Source: a virus. Taken from it: 40,546 bases of DNA. Shown here one piece after another: positions 1 to 8,344 of this stretch. How positions within the stretch are numbered: the stretch's first letter is position 1; every line of letters begins with the position of its first letter. The translations under genes were made by a program, and so were the position numbers. Where the stretch lies: the IMG/VR virus record IMGVR_UViG_3300009515_000005, positions 1 to 40,546 of that record, one strand, 5' to 3'. Under the pieces are notes generated by a model. It was given only the letters and a program-made list of their open reading frames with translations. It was not told the origin of the DNA and searched no databases.

Positions 1-600
1 ATATATAATGAAACATGCTTTAGACCGTCTAAATTGCCCTTAAAGGGTGATATGAGTTTACCCTGACATGGAAAAATAGTAAGTAGTAATTGGAACTGTC
101 TTGATCTCCGTTTTTCCCCTCTTGGGCGCGAAGGAACTCCCCCTGTTAAAACATGCTTGTTTACAAATTTCCGGACCGGCTGTAAACTATGTCCGTATCA
201 TATTGATAGTCGGATCCGAGACTCATAGGGCCTTCATTCCCTTCTCCGGTCTCGGGTCCGGCGCTGGATACAGAGAAGGGATAATCAGAACCGGCAGGCC
301 TCAGCTTAATTGCGAAGGGAGAGACGCTCTGGGTTATCAAAGTTACTGGCGCAGTCCCACCATCCAGGTCCGGTAGGAGTCCGGTTAAATCGGGAATTCT
401 TTGAGCAGAGCCTGGAAACAAATTACCCCGCCCGTCATAGGCGGACTGTACAGTGAGGGTTAAACGCGGGGATGGCCCGTTCCCGAGTGAACCCAAGGAG
501 GATTGAGGGCCTCACTGGCTGAGGAAGCAAACATTGTAGGGGATGTAAAGGTTTTGCTTCCCGGTTACCTTTAACCACTTTCCTCCACGGGCACCTAATT
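1..600. other. Leading region without a convincing gene
   Basis: I see no gene here that I would defend. Two TTG-initiated open frames exist (101-376 plus, 161-496 minus), but neither has a Shine-Dalgarno sequence or a recognisable domain. The minus frame is somewhat more protein-like (Gly, Ser and Pro rich), so a fibre remnant is possible. The region has a 10-bp direct repeat AAACATGCTT at 11-20 and 149-158, a near-palindrome TTGTTTACAA at 157-166, and a small hairpin near 509-525 (CCTCA/TGAGG). A weak promoter-like pair, TTTACA at 160 and TAAACT at 183, is spaced 17 nt. Its position upstream of the terminase genes would suit a packaging site, but nothing in the sequence proves that. Confidence 0.4.
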
Positions 601-624
601 TATTATGCAGGCACAAGGGGGTAT

Positions 625-840
625 ATGAGAAACTGTCATAAACGCTGGAAGAAAGAGATGAATGCCATTAAAGAGAAGAGGCGCCTGGACCAGGAAAAAT
701 TTGACCGGGACCACGCTAAATTTATGATAAGCCTCAATGCCTTGGCTAAAAAGATAAAGCGCCGGATCTTTATGAAACGTGCTATACTGGTTGCGATTGT
801 TCTACTGTTCTTTGCAGTAGCTGTAATTACAAACCTCTAA
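625..840 (+). CDS. Small coiled-coil protein with C-terminal membrane anchor
   Basis: A 71-residue protein of unknown function. The first 48 residues are very basic and charged with a helical pattern (KRWKKEMNAIKEKRRLDQEK), followed by one hydrophobic segment, about residues 52-69, reaching the C terminus. That predicts a tail-anchored membrane protein with a cytoplasmic basic helix. The ATG at 625 follows an AAGGGGG-type ribosome-binding site. It lies before the packaging genes and next to an SPFH protein, another membrane-associated family, but a functional link is only a guess. It is separated from the next gene by a terminator-like hairpin. Confidence 0.6.
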   Translation: MRNCHKRWKKEMNAIKEKRRLDQEKFDRDHAKFMISLNALAKKIKRRIFMKRAILVAIVLLFFAVAVITNL

Positions 841-911
841 AATAGAAAGGCAGCGAATGAGGAAACGCCAATAGATATTTGATAGATTTGTAATTCCAAA
901 CATGTTATATT

Positions 912-941
912 AGAGAGGTCTCCTTGGTGGGGGACCTTTCT
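912..941 (+). terminator. Terminator-like or attenuator hairpin before the SPFH gene
   Basis: A 12-bp stem (912-923 with 930-941, two G-U pairs) closes a 6-nt loop. Its 3' arm ends in TTTCTT. It lacks a long clean T tract, so termination may be partial. It sits only 16 nt before the ATG at 958, so it could act as an attenuator for the packaging operon. A possible -10 (TATATT) lies just upstream at about 906-911 without a good -35. Confidence 0.5.
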
Positions 942-957
942 TAATTGGAGAACAGTT

Positions 958-1485
958 ATGGACTGGGGAGCAGTATTCAAGGAGGCCTTGAAGTTCTTTC
1001 CCCGTTGGGAAATCCTCGACGAGGATGAGGGGGGTCTGCTGCTTCGATGCGGTAAACTGAAACGCGTCCTGGGAGCAGGCGTCTGGTTCTGCCTGCCTTT
1101 TTTCGATCAGATCACACGGTACACAATAGCCCTCAACCATATTGATACAACCAATCAATCTATAACCAGCAAAGATAAAAAGGAAATTCTTGTTTCCTGG
1201 AAAGCCACTTACCTGGTGGCAGAACCGGTTAAAGCCTTTCTCCTTATTGATGACATCGAAGAAACCATATCCGCGGCGATTGGTTCTCGCCTTGTTGATT
1301 ACATCAGTAAACATGACTACCAGGACATCAAAGGACACCTCTTAAAAAACTATTTACTTCAACAACACTTCGTGGCAGAGTTTAGTGAGGAGTGGGGAAT
1401 CAGTTTAGTTGGTTTCTTTCCGAAAGACCTGGGTCTTCATCGGATATTCAGGCTGATTTCCCCGGCTGATATGGATCAGCAATGA
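958..1485 (+). CDS. SPFH/band-7 (stomatin-like) domain protein
   Basis: A 175-residue protein. Residues about 18-115 match the pattern of the SPFH/band-7 fold: a GLLLRCGK-type strand, a G-AGVWFCLPFFD segment, a central strand where the family usually has a Gln-Ser-Ile/Val-Thr and Asp-Lys pair (here NQSITSKDKKEILV), and then a YLV-EPVKAF stretch. Family members scaffold membrane microdomains or regulate membrane proteases. Unlike stomatins, this copy has no obvious N-terminal transmembrane segment or long C-terminal coiled coil, so it is a minimal domain. GGAG lies 7 nt before the ATG. It sits directly upstream of the terminase genes and is probably cotranscribed with them. The domain call is by pattern recognition; the role in the phage is unknown. 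Confidence 0.7.
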   Translation: MDWGAVFKEALKFFPRWEILDEDEGGLLLRCGKLKRVLGAGVWFCLPFFDQITRYTIALNHIDTTNQSITSKDKKEILVSWKATYLVAEPVKAFLLIDDIEETISAAIGSRLVDYISKHDYQDIKGHLLKNYLLQQHFVAEFSEEWGISLVGFFPKDLGLHRIFRLISPADMDQQ

Positions 1486-1509
1486 TAATGGCCTCATGAG
1501 AGGACGCCT

Positions 1510-2169
1510 ATGAAAAAGTTCAAGAAAGTCAAGCGGCAGAAGCCCGCTTCCTACAAAGAACAGGCAAGACTGGGTAAGAGGAACAAAGACAAGCCTTCTA
1601 CGTTTAGAACAACTCAGAAAAAGAAAACCCAGAAAAACCTGCTTTTATTTATACAGACAATCCGGCAAACAGCCTGCGTATCTACCGCCGCGGCTGAAGT
1701 CGGAATCAGTACCCGGCTTTCCTATGTCTGGAAAAAAGACCCCGAGCTGAAAGTCACCCTGGAGAACGGGGAGTCCTGTACTTTTAAAGAAGCCTGGGAA
1801 GAAGCCCTGGAATTCGCGATTGATAAGTTGGAACGTGAAGCGCGGAAATGGGCGCTGGATGGCCAGCCGGAGTCCGTAGTCTATCAAGGCCAGCAGGCCT
1901 GGCTCCGGGACCCCGAGACCATGGAGATCAAGCGCGACGTCCAGGGAAATCCCATTCCCCTTACCATACATGTACGGTCCCCCCGTATGATGGAGATTCT
2001 GCTTAAAGCCCACCGACCTAAATTCCGGGAAAAACCCCCTGCAGAAGAGCAAAAAGGTTCTGCTGGTGTCCTGGTGATTCCCATGGCCCAGGATGATGAA
2101 GCCTGGGAACAACTGGCTGAGCTCCAACAGCGGGTTCACCGTGAAAAAATCGAGCAGGAGGCATCATGA
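1510..2169 (+). CDS. terS: Terminase small subunit
   Basis: A 219-residue DNA-recognition subunit of the packaging motor. The N terminus is strongly basic (Lys-rich to about residue 45). Residues about 52-80 form a helix-turn-helix of the kind seen in phage small terminases (VSTAAAEVGISTRLSYVWKK). The middle region (EEALEFAIDKLEREARKWAL) is helical and probably oligomerises. The C-terminal part includes a Pro-rich stretch and an acidic helix. It lies two small steps upstream of the large terminase, the usual order. It overlaps the next gene by 4 nt (ATGA). The family is well supported; the DNA site it recognises is not visible. Confidence 0.85.
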   Translation: MKKFKKVKRQKPASYKEQARLGKRNKDKPSTFRTTQKKKTQKNLLLFIQTIRQTACVSTAAAEVGISTRLSYVWKKDPELKVTLENGESCTFKEAWEEALEFAIDKLEREARKWALDGQPESVVYQGQQAWLRDPETMEIKRDVQGNPIPLTIHVRSPRMMEILLKAHRPKFREKPPAEEQKGSAGVLVIPMAQDDEAWEQLAELQQRVHREKIEQEAS

Positions 2170-2393
2170 AGAAACCTGATGAACTGGAGGCGATGGAGTT
2201 TGAAGCTATGTTATTTCCAGTTAAGGTTTATGATGGCAAGGGTAATCTGAAAAGAATTATCAAGGTTAAATCTTTGTCCACGCGTCATTGGAAAAAATTC
2301 GAAGACAAGACAGCTTCTGTCAATTATGATATGCCGGAAGAGCCTGTACCGGTGGAGATGAAAAATGCTGAGCGACATAACGGAAGACACTAA
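2166..2393 (+). CDS. Conserved small protein between terminase genes, unknown function
   Basis: A 75-residue protein with no domain I recognise. Its start overlaps the stop of the small terminase gene in an ATGA arrangement, and its 3' end overlaps the large terminase start by 29 nt, so translation of the three genes is probably coupled. The sequence is acidic at the N terminus and has a beta-like centre with basic residues (VKVYDGKGNLKRIIKVKSL). It may be a packaging accessory protein, but this rests only on position. Confidence 0.6.
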   Translation: MKKPDELEAMEFEAMLFPVKVYDGKGNLKRIIKVKSLSTRHWKKFEDKTASVNYDMPEEPVPVEMKNAERHNGRH

Positions 2394-3891
2394 TATTGTC
2401 TGGGTGCCTCAACCCGGGTCACAGCCTATTTACCTGGGTTGCCCGATCTTTGAGGCCATGCTGGAAGGAACACGTGGTCCCGGCAAGACAGATACACTGC
2501 TCATGGATTTCCTCCAGCATGTGGGTGTAGGCTGGGGACCAGAATGGAAAGGCATCCTATTCCGGCAGAGTTATCCGCAACTGTCAGACGTTATCTCCAA
2601 GACGCAGAAATGGTTTAAGCGTATTTTCCCAAGTGCGGATTATAACCAGGTCAAGACAACCTGGACATTCCCCGACGGCGAACAACTCCTGCTACGGCAC
2701 ATGAAAGACCCAGACACGTACTGGAATTACCATGGCCACGCCTACCCCTGGATTGGCTGGGAGGAACTGACCAACTGGGCAGACGACAAATGTTATAAAG
2801 TCATGATGTCCTGTTGCCGTTCCACGGTCGGTCCTGATCTTAAAGATAAGTTTGGGCGCATGATGCCAAGGAAGTACCGGTCGACAACCAACCCGTATGG
2901 CAGAGGCCATAACTGGGTTAAGAAAAGATGGAAACTTCCTCAAATGCGCGGTATAGTACTCAGGAATGAGGTTGGCCTGGACGGCTCTTTGGAACCGCCC
3001 AGGATTGCCATTCACGGACATATCTCGGAAAACAAGATTCTCCTGGAAGCGGATCCGGATTATATTCAGAGGATCAGGGCGTCTGCCTCGAATCCGGCAC
3101 AGGCTGAGGCCTGGTTGGAAGGGAGCTGGGATATAACCTCTGGCGGTATGTTCGACGATCTTTGGGATCCAAGGACGCATATTGTTGATGCGTTCAAGAT
3201 TCCCAAGACCTGGAAAATCACCAGGTCCTTTGACTGGGGCTCTTCCAGGCCGTTCAGCGTGGGCTGGTGGGCCAGGTCAGACGGCTCGGATGTTATTCTC
3301 CTGGACGGACGCAAACGCAGAACTGTCCGGGGTGACCTCTTCCGTATCAATGAATGGTACGGGACCAATGGCCAGGCCAATGAAGGGATCAAGCTGTCAA
3401 GCCAGGGTATAGCTAAAGGAATTATTGTCCGGGAGATTCAAATGGGTCTCAGGACAAAAGCCGGCATTGTTACCCGGGTAAAACCAGGTGCGGCAGATTC
3501 TGCTATTTGGAATGACGGCGACGGTGGAGGAGCACCCTCCATCGCAAAAAAGATGGCCCAGGTCCAGGACGTCAATGGGATTAAAATGCCAGGAGTGACT
3601 TTTGTGCGTGCGGATAAACGCCCCGGGTCCAGGCATATTGGCTGGCAATCTATACGAGATATGCTGGAAGACGCTATTCCCCCAAAGAATGGCGTCAGGG
3701 AAAAGCCAGGGCTTTTTATATTCAGGAACTGTGAATCATGGATTGAGCATGTTCCCCCTTTACCCAGGGATGAAAAAGATCCCGATGATGTGGATACAGA
3801 TACAGAAGATCATATCGGGGATGAAACCAGATATGAAGTAATGACCACTAACAGGACTTCCAGGTCCGGCCAAACTGTTGGCACTTACTAG
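2365..3891 (+). CDS. terL: Terminase large subunit (ATPase and nuclease)
   Basis: A 508-residue DNA packaging motor. The N-terminal ATPase has a Walker A at residues 35-42 (GTRGPGKT), a Walker B-like strand ending in the acidic pair E133-E134 (YPWIGWEEL), and a coupling motif STTNP at 173-177. The RNase H-like nuclease begins with the strand containing D290 (RSFDWGSSRPF) and ends with a D-H-x2-D-x2-RY arrangement (DHIGDETRY) near residue 480, typical of this family. The motor cuts concatemeric DNA and translocates it through the portal. The start at 2365 has GGTGGAG 7 nt upstream. The gene is followed by the portal after 9 nt. Confidence 0.96.
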   Translation: MLSDITEDTNIVWVPQPGSQPIYLGCPIFEAMLEGTRGPGKTDTLLMDFLQHVGVGWGPEWKGILFRQSYPQLSDVISKTQKWFKRIFPSADYNQVKTTWTFPDGEQLLLRHMKDPDTYWNYHGHAYPWIGWEELTNWADDKCYKVMMSCCRSTVGPDLKDKFGRMMPRKYRSTTNPYGRGHNWVKKRWKLPQMRGIVLRNEVGLDGSLEPPRIAIHGHISENKILLEADPDYIQRIRASASNPAQAEAWLEGSWDITSGGMFDDLWDPRTHIVDAFKIPKTWKITRSFDWGSSRPFSVGWWARSDGSDVILLDGRKRRTVRGDLFRINEWYGTNGQANEGIKLSSQGIAKGIIVREIQMGLRTKAGIVTRVKPGAADSAIWNDGDGGGAPSIAKKMAQVQDVNGIKMPGVTFVRADKRPGSRHIGWQSIRDMLEDAIPPKNGVREKPGLFIFRNCESWIEHVPPLPRDEKDPDDVDTDTEDHIGDETRYEVMTTNRTSRSGQTVGTY

Positions 3892-3900
3892 GAGATTGTC

Positions 3901-5355
3901 ATGAGTATTGACTCCAAGCATCCTTTATACAATGATCGCATGGACGAGTGGACTCAGCTGAAGGATACGCACCGGGGTCAAGCTGCAGTCAAAGCCAAGA
4001 AACAAGATTACCTTCCAGCCACAAGCGGCATGGTCGCTGATGGAATGAATGCCGGACAACCAGGAGAAAAAGCCTATAATGCTTATTTGAAGCGTTCGGT
4101 TTTTCCAGACCTAATGGTCGAAGCCGTTGAAGGCATGGCTGGAATCATGCACCGGGAAGCGCCAATCATCGAAGTGCCCAAGCGCCTGGAGCCTATGCTG
4201 GAAAAAGCAACGGATAATGGGGAGCCTTTAAAACTACTGCTTCGCAAAATTAATGAACAGCAGTTAATTTATGGCCGGTTGGGTTTACTCCTGGAAGTCC
4301 CTGATGGATTGACTGCTGGAGAGGCTATCCCTTTTATTGTGCCTTACAAAGCTTTGCGGACCATTAACTGGGATGCAGGTTCTACCACAGATGGCAGACA
4401 GCGCCTGCAGTTTGTAGTCTTGGATGAGTCAAAATATGAAATCAAGAATACTTTTGAATGGGAATTAAAAAATACGTACCGGTTGCTTTCTGTCATGGGA
4501 GATGGTACTGAAGCCAATCCTCCAGGAGTGTACCAAGCCGCTTTGGTCCGCGAAGATGAAGGCAACCAAGTAAACTTTATCACCCCTTCAATCGGAGGGA
4601 ATACTTTAGACCAGATTCCTTTCGTATTTGTCAATGCGTCAGACCTGGTGCCAGAACCCAGTAATCCCCCGCTTATGGGGATTTCCAACCTGGCGCTCAC
4701 AATTTACCGGGGAGAAGCAGATTACCGGCAAGCCTTATTCCAGACCGCGCAAGAAACCCTGGTTATTATCGGCCGGGAAGAGCAAACAGATTCCGATGGG
4801 GAAACTCGTGTCGGGGCGGGAGCAGTTCTGGACTTACCTGTAGGCGGAGATGCCAAATATGTTGGTGTCTCTGCTGCAGGTTTGGACCAGATGGCTAAAG
4901 CATTAGAGGCCGATCGTTTAGCCGCTCAAGCCAAAGGCACGCGTCTTCTCCAAGATGTGGAAGGCAACCAGCAATCCGGTGAGGCTTTGCGGATCCGGGT
5001 TGCTGCTTCCACTGCAACCCTGACATCAATTGCTGTGGCCGGTGCAACAGGTCTTGAAGCCATCTTGAAACTTGCGGCTGTCTGGGTCGGGGCCAATCCC
5101 GATGAAGTCAAAGTCACGCCCAACCTGGACTTCTCTGAAGATGAGCTCTCTGGTAAAGAACTGCTCGACTTTATGTCTGCCAAAAACCTGGGCGCGCCAA
5201 TCAGCCTTGAGTCTATCCACCGGTTGCTGAAACAGCGTGATCTTACGGATAAAGAATTTGAAGAAGAGTTGGAGTTAATTAATAATGAAGAACCTTTGGT
5301 TGATCCTCTTCCAACTGATCCAGGCAATACTTTTGAGGATGATGAAAGAGTTTAG
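3901..5355 (+). CDS. Portal protein (DUF4055 type)
   Basis: A 484-residue protein resembling the DUF4055 portal family. These form the dodecameric ring at the head vertex through which DNA enters and leaves. Support comes from length, position directly after the large terminase, and family-typical features: an N-terminal region with repeated Tyr/Lys helices, the GIMHREAPIIEVP segment near residue 80, and a C-terminal helical clip/crown region ending in an acidic tail (EEELELINNEEPL). The ATG follows a GGAGATTGTC ribosome-binding site. The 3' end overlaps the next small gene. Confidence 0.88.
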   Translation: MSIDSKHPLYNDRMDEWTQLKDTHRGQAAVKAKKQDYLPATSGMVADGMNAGQPGEKAYNAYLKRSVFPDLMVEAVEGMAGIMHREAPIIEVPKRLEPMLEKATDNGEPLKLLLRKINEQQLIYGRLGLLLEVPDGLTAGEAIPFIVPYKALRTINWDAGSTTDGRQRLQFVVLDESKYEIKNTFEWELKNTYRLLSVMGDGTEANPPGVYQAALVREDEGNQVNFITPSIGGNTLDQIPFVFVNASDLVPEPSNPPLMGISNLALTIYRGEADYRQALFQTAQETLVIIGREEQTDSDGETRVGAGAVLDLPVGGDAKYVGVSAAGLDQMAKALEADRLAAQAKGTRLLQDVEGNQQSGEALRIRVAASTATLTSIAVAGATGLEAILKLAAVWVGANPDEVKVTPNLDFSEDELSGKELLDFMSAKNLGAPISLESIHRLLKQRDLTDKEFEEELELINNEEPLVDPLPTDPGNTFEDDERV

Positions 5356-5560
5356 CCAGGAACAAATTGACGCTGTTGATTTAGGGCGCAACCATTTATG
5401 GCCGGGGGGTGCTGTTTTTATTTGTATGGGTAAAATGCTTTGTCCATATTTAGATGAATTGTCCAAAGCCGAGCCGTGTCCCGTGTGTTACCCGGTAGAG
5501 TACGGAGATCCTCGACCGACAAGACAAATTCTAGAGAGCCTGCAGAATGCCTACAGCTAA
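5339..5560 (+). CDS. Small cysteine-containing protein, unknown function
   Basis: A protein of about 73 residues with cysteines that could form a metal site (a Cys in FICMGKMLC and a CPVC knuckle). I chose the ATG at 5339, overlapping the portal by 17 nt. An upstream ATG at 5285 has the better Shine-Dalgarno (GGAG, 10 nt away), but would add a very hydrophobic N terminus encoded wholly inside the portal gene, which looks like an out-of-frame by-product. The 3' end overlaps the MuF gene by 14 nt. The role is unknown; a head-assembly accessory is possible from position. Confidence 0.55.
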   Translation: MMKEFSQEQIDAVDLGRNHLWPGGAVFICMGKMLCPYLDELSKAEPCPVCYPVEYGDPRPTRQILESLQNAYS

Positions 5561-8039
5561 TGAAGATCTTCGAGATGCTTTCCTACGCCATCAGATTTTT
5601 CTGATGCAAGGAGTGGGGACTATCAACAAGGATGTCATCGGCATCCTGGATAAATCTGAAGCAGACATGCTGACTCAAGTCCGCAAGCAGACCAGTCGGT
5701 CAGGGGATAAAATCACCAAAGCCAACCAGGTTCGGCTCGCCAGACTCCAGGATTCAATTACCGCTATCCGGGGCGAAGCCTGGGACAATGTAAAAAAGGA
5801 ATGGAACGTAGAAGCCTTTCAACTGTTGAATGAACAGCAGGAATTCCTGGCTTCATCATTTGAAACGGTTTCTCCAACAGTTGTTAACATAGCTACAGTC
5901 GCTCCCCCTTTGCTGCGAAGTATTGTAACCACCCATCCTTTTGAGGGGAAGACTCTTAAGGAATGGGCTGATACAGTAAAGCGGGCGGACCTGGCCAGGA
6001 TCATGGACCAGGTTAAAATAGGTATGGTCCAAGGCGAGTCTTCAGAGCAAATTGCCAGGAGAATCGTTGGAACCGTCGGTCAACGTGGTCGAAACGGTGT
6101 TACACAAATCAGCCGGCGAAATGCAGCAGCTATTACGAGGACAATGGTCAATGACTTCTCTAACCAGGCTAATCAAACATTTTTTCAGGAAAACCGAGAT
6201 CTTATTCAGTTTGAAGTTTATACTGCGACTTTGGATTCTAGGACGACTCCAATCTGTCAGAGTCTGGATGGCAAACGGTTCCCCGTGGGTGAGGGTGCTG
6301 TTCCTCCCCTGCATTTTGCTTGTCGTTCTGTCCGCATTCCTGTGCTGGACCCTGACTCACTTACTGGAGTAGACCGGCCTTTCAAAGCATTTACCGAGAA
6401 AGGCCTGTTGGATGAGTTCACCCGGAACAATAAGCTGAAGCGGGTATCCTCCAGGAAGAAACTCCCTAGGGGATTCAAGGGCCGGTTTGATAAGTTCGCC
6501 AGGAAGCGCGCCAAACAGCTGACCGGGAATGTGCCAGCCAGTATGTCTTACCAGGACTGGCTGAAGACTCAGTCTCCCGCTTTCCAGGACCAAATCCTGG
6601 GGAAAACCAAGGGCCAGTTATTTCGCCAGGGCGGTCTTACCCTGGACAAGTTTGTAGATAAACGCTTCAATCCTGTAACTATAAGCCAGTTAAGGACTTT
6701 GAACCAGGAGGCTTTCAAGAAAGCAGGCCTGGTCCCAGTACAGGCTCTGGACGCCAGGAAACTGGGAGTCGGCCAGAGAGCTACGGAACTTCTCCTGGAA
6801 GGCAAGAATGTGGATGATGTTCTGAAGACTATCCTGGCTGAATTCCCAGAGGCCAAGACAACAAAGGCTTCTATTCAATGGTATAAGTCCCAGTTAAAGA
6901 AGAAAGGCACTCTGCCAGGAACAACTGTCAAGCCTGTCAAACCTAAAACCCCAGGACCCAGGACAATTGCCCCGGCGCCTGGGACTGAGCCCCCAGTACC
7001 TCCCAGGAAACCAGGATTCCGGCCGGCAGATACTTCTGTTACGAACTGGAAGAACAGCGATAAATTCCGGGACCGGACAGAAGAGCTGGTGCGTATGGGG
7101 CATGGAAACAAAGATGTTGAGAAGATACTACGGGTTGAGTTCCCCAATATAGAGCAATTCCCCAGGAGTTTTATCCCGGCGACCAGGACCCGGCTGAAGA
7201 AACTTGGAGTTACCCCAGTACCGACCAGGGCAACCGCGATTCCTGGAAGCCCCCTGAACCCCAACTCTGTCCTGGCCAAGCCCAAACTTACTGACCGGAC
7301 GGAAGTCAGGCTGGCCCGGAATAAAGCGATCCGGGAAGAGATTGACTTCGCGACACGCGGGCAACCAGGAAAAACTGAAGTCGAGAAATGGTATAAAGAA
7401 TTCATGCTGGATATGGATGCTGCACCTATTGTTATTGACAACCGGCTGTTTGAAAAGACCGGAGGCAGTCAATTAAAAGAAATATTTGCCAGCACACAAA
7501 AACTGCATGAGGGTCGTCGAGGGTCAACGGTACTGGGCTCTTTCTGGCATACAAACAGAATTGGCATACAGACTAGGTCCAGTAAGAGCACTTTTATTCA
7601 TGAATATTTCCACCACCTAGACTATACTTCCCTCAGAGCCGGAACCGGTCAGACAAACTTCTGGACGAAAAATCTCTTAAGAAAAGATATTGATGGGGTC
7701 AAGGCTCAGTCCATACGCCGTGTCATGGAAGAAGAGATGCGGGACACCAGGAAAAAGATTGTAGAGTATATTACAGATAACAGCAATTCTCTGGATCCCA
7801 TTCTGGTTCGGGATACCTTAGGCAGTCAGACTGACTTGGATTTTACAAAACATTGGCGGAGTCTGTATGACATTCCCAATCATGCGGTCCCACGGCCATC
7901 CAACTATGCCACTTATAGTATAGAAGAGTGGATTGCAGAATCCGGTCAATTGTATTTTACTAACCGCGGGAAACTGAGAGAAGTCGCCCCTCGTACTTAT
8001 GAGGCCATAGAAGACTGGCTCTCTGGAGGTGTATTTTAA
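5547..8039 (+). CDS. MuF/SPP1 gp7-like minor head protein fused to a zinc-metallopeptidase-like domain
   Basis: An 830-residue multidomain virion protein. Residues about 150-280 are the MuF/gp7 minor head domain, ending in the signature T-R-T-PICQSLDGKRFPVGEG with a following PPLHFACRS. The linker carries two copies (about 408-452 and 508-555) of a helical module with the pattern EFPEAKTT-SI-WYKSQLKK, separated by a Pro-rich hinge. The C-terminal third has an HExxH motif at 685-689 (HEYFHHLD) and a downstream acidic cluster E793-E794-E798 (YSIEEWIAES) that fits the third zinc ligand of gluzincins. MuF proteins carrying C-terminal toxin or enzyme domains are known; they enter the head and can be ejected with DNA. 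The peptidase could process head proteins or act in the host; the sequence does not decide. Confidence 0.85.
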   Translation: MPTANEDLRDAFLRHQIFLMQGVGTINKDVIGILDKSEADMLTQVRKQTSRSGDKITKANQVRLARLQDSITAIRGEAWDNVKKEWNVEAFQLLNEQQEFLASSFETVSPTVVNIATVAPPLLRSIVTTHPFEGKTLKEWADTVKRADLARIMDQVKIGMVQGESSEQIARRIVGTVGQRGRNGVTQISRRNAAAITRTMVNDFSNQANQTFFQENRDLIQFEVYTATLDSRTTPICQSLDGKRFPVGEGAVPPLHFACRSVRIPVLDPDSLTGVDRPFKAFTEKGLLDEFTRNNKLKRVSSRKKLPRGFKGRFDKFARKRAKQLTGNVPASMSYQDWLKTQSPAFQDQILGKTKGQLFRQGGLTLDKFVDKRFNPVTISQLRTLNQEAFKKAGLVPVQALDARKLGVGQRATELLLEGKNVDDVLKTILAEFPEAKTTKASIQWYKSQLKKKGTLPGTTVKPVKPKTPGPRTIAPAPGTEPPVPPRKPGFRPADTSVTNWKNSDKFRDRTEELVRMGHGNKDVEKILRVEFPNIEQFPRSFIPATRTRLKKLGVTPVPTRATAIPGSPLNPNSVLAKPKLTDRTEVRLARNKAIREEIDFATRGQPGKTEVEKWYKEFMLDMDAAPIVIDNRLFEKTGGSQLKEIFASTQKLHEGRRGSTVLGSFWHTNRIGIQTRSSKSTFIHEYFHHLDYTSLRAGTGQTNFWTKNLLRKDIDGVKAQSIRRVMEEEMRDTRKKIVEYITDNSNSLDPILVRDTLGSQTDLDFTKHWRSLYDIPNHAVPRPSNYATYSIEEWIAESGQLYFTNRGKLREVAPRTYEAIEDWLSGGVF

Positions 8040-8305
8040 TGTTTACAATCACAAAATATGGTGAGAATATATCATTGGTAGTTTTAAATGATGAACTGGA
8101 TACTATTAAAGAGTCTTCAGACCCAGCCGTCAAGAAACAGATTCAAGGCTGGCTGGAACATGGGTTTCCAGTTAAGACCCAGCATACTTTTAACCGTTCG
8201 TTAACCTCGGATGCCGGAACCCAGCTCAATGTCGAGCCAGGATCACTTCAGGCTTTCCAGGAATTTTTACAAAACGAACACGCCCTGGACATCAAGGGCA
8301 ATTAA
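8039..8305 (+). CDS. Small conserved phage protein, unknown function
   Basis: An 88-residue acidic protein. The start codon overlaps the stop of the MuF gene (TAATG), which implies translational coupling. It has an N-terminal beta-hairpin-like segment, then alternating helices, with no cysteine motif or membrane segment. It sits between the MuF protein and the scaffold, where small head-assembly factors are often found. I do not recognise the family. Confidence 0.6.
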   Translation: MFTITKYGENISLVVLNDELDTIKESSDPAVKKQIQGWLEHGFPVKTQHTFNRSLTSDAGTQLNVEPGSLQAFQEFLQNEHALDIKGN

Positions 8306-8344
8306 CCCGCAGGGATATGATCTCTGCATTACGGAGGATAAGAC

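Noticed and set aside
161-496. A minus-strand gene of 111 residues
   Set aside because: It starts only at TTG without a ribosome-binding site and has no recognisable domain; it is kept only as a possible remnant.
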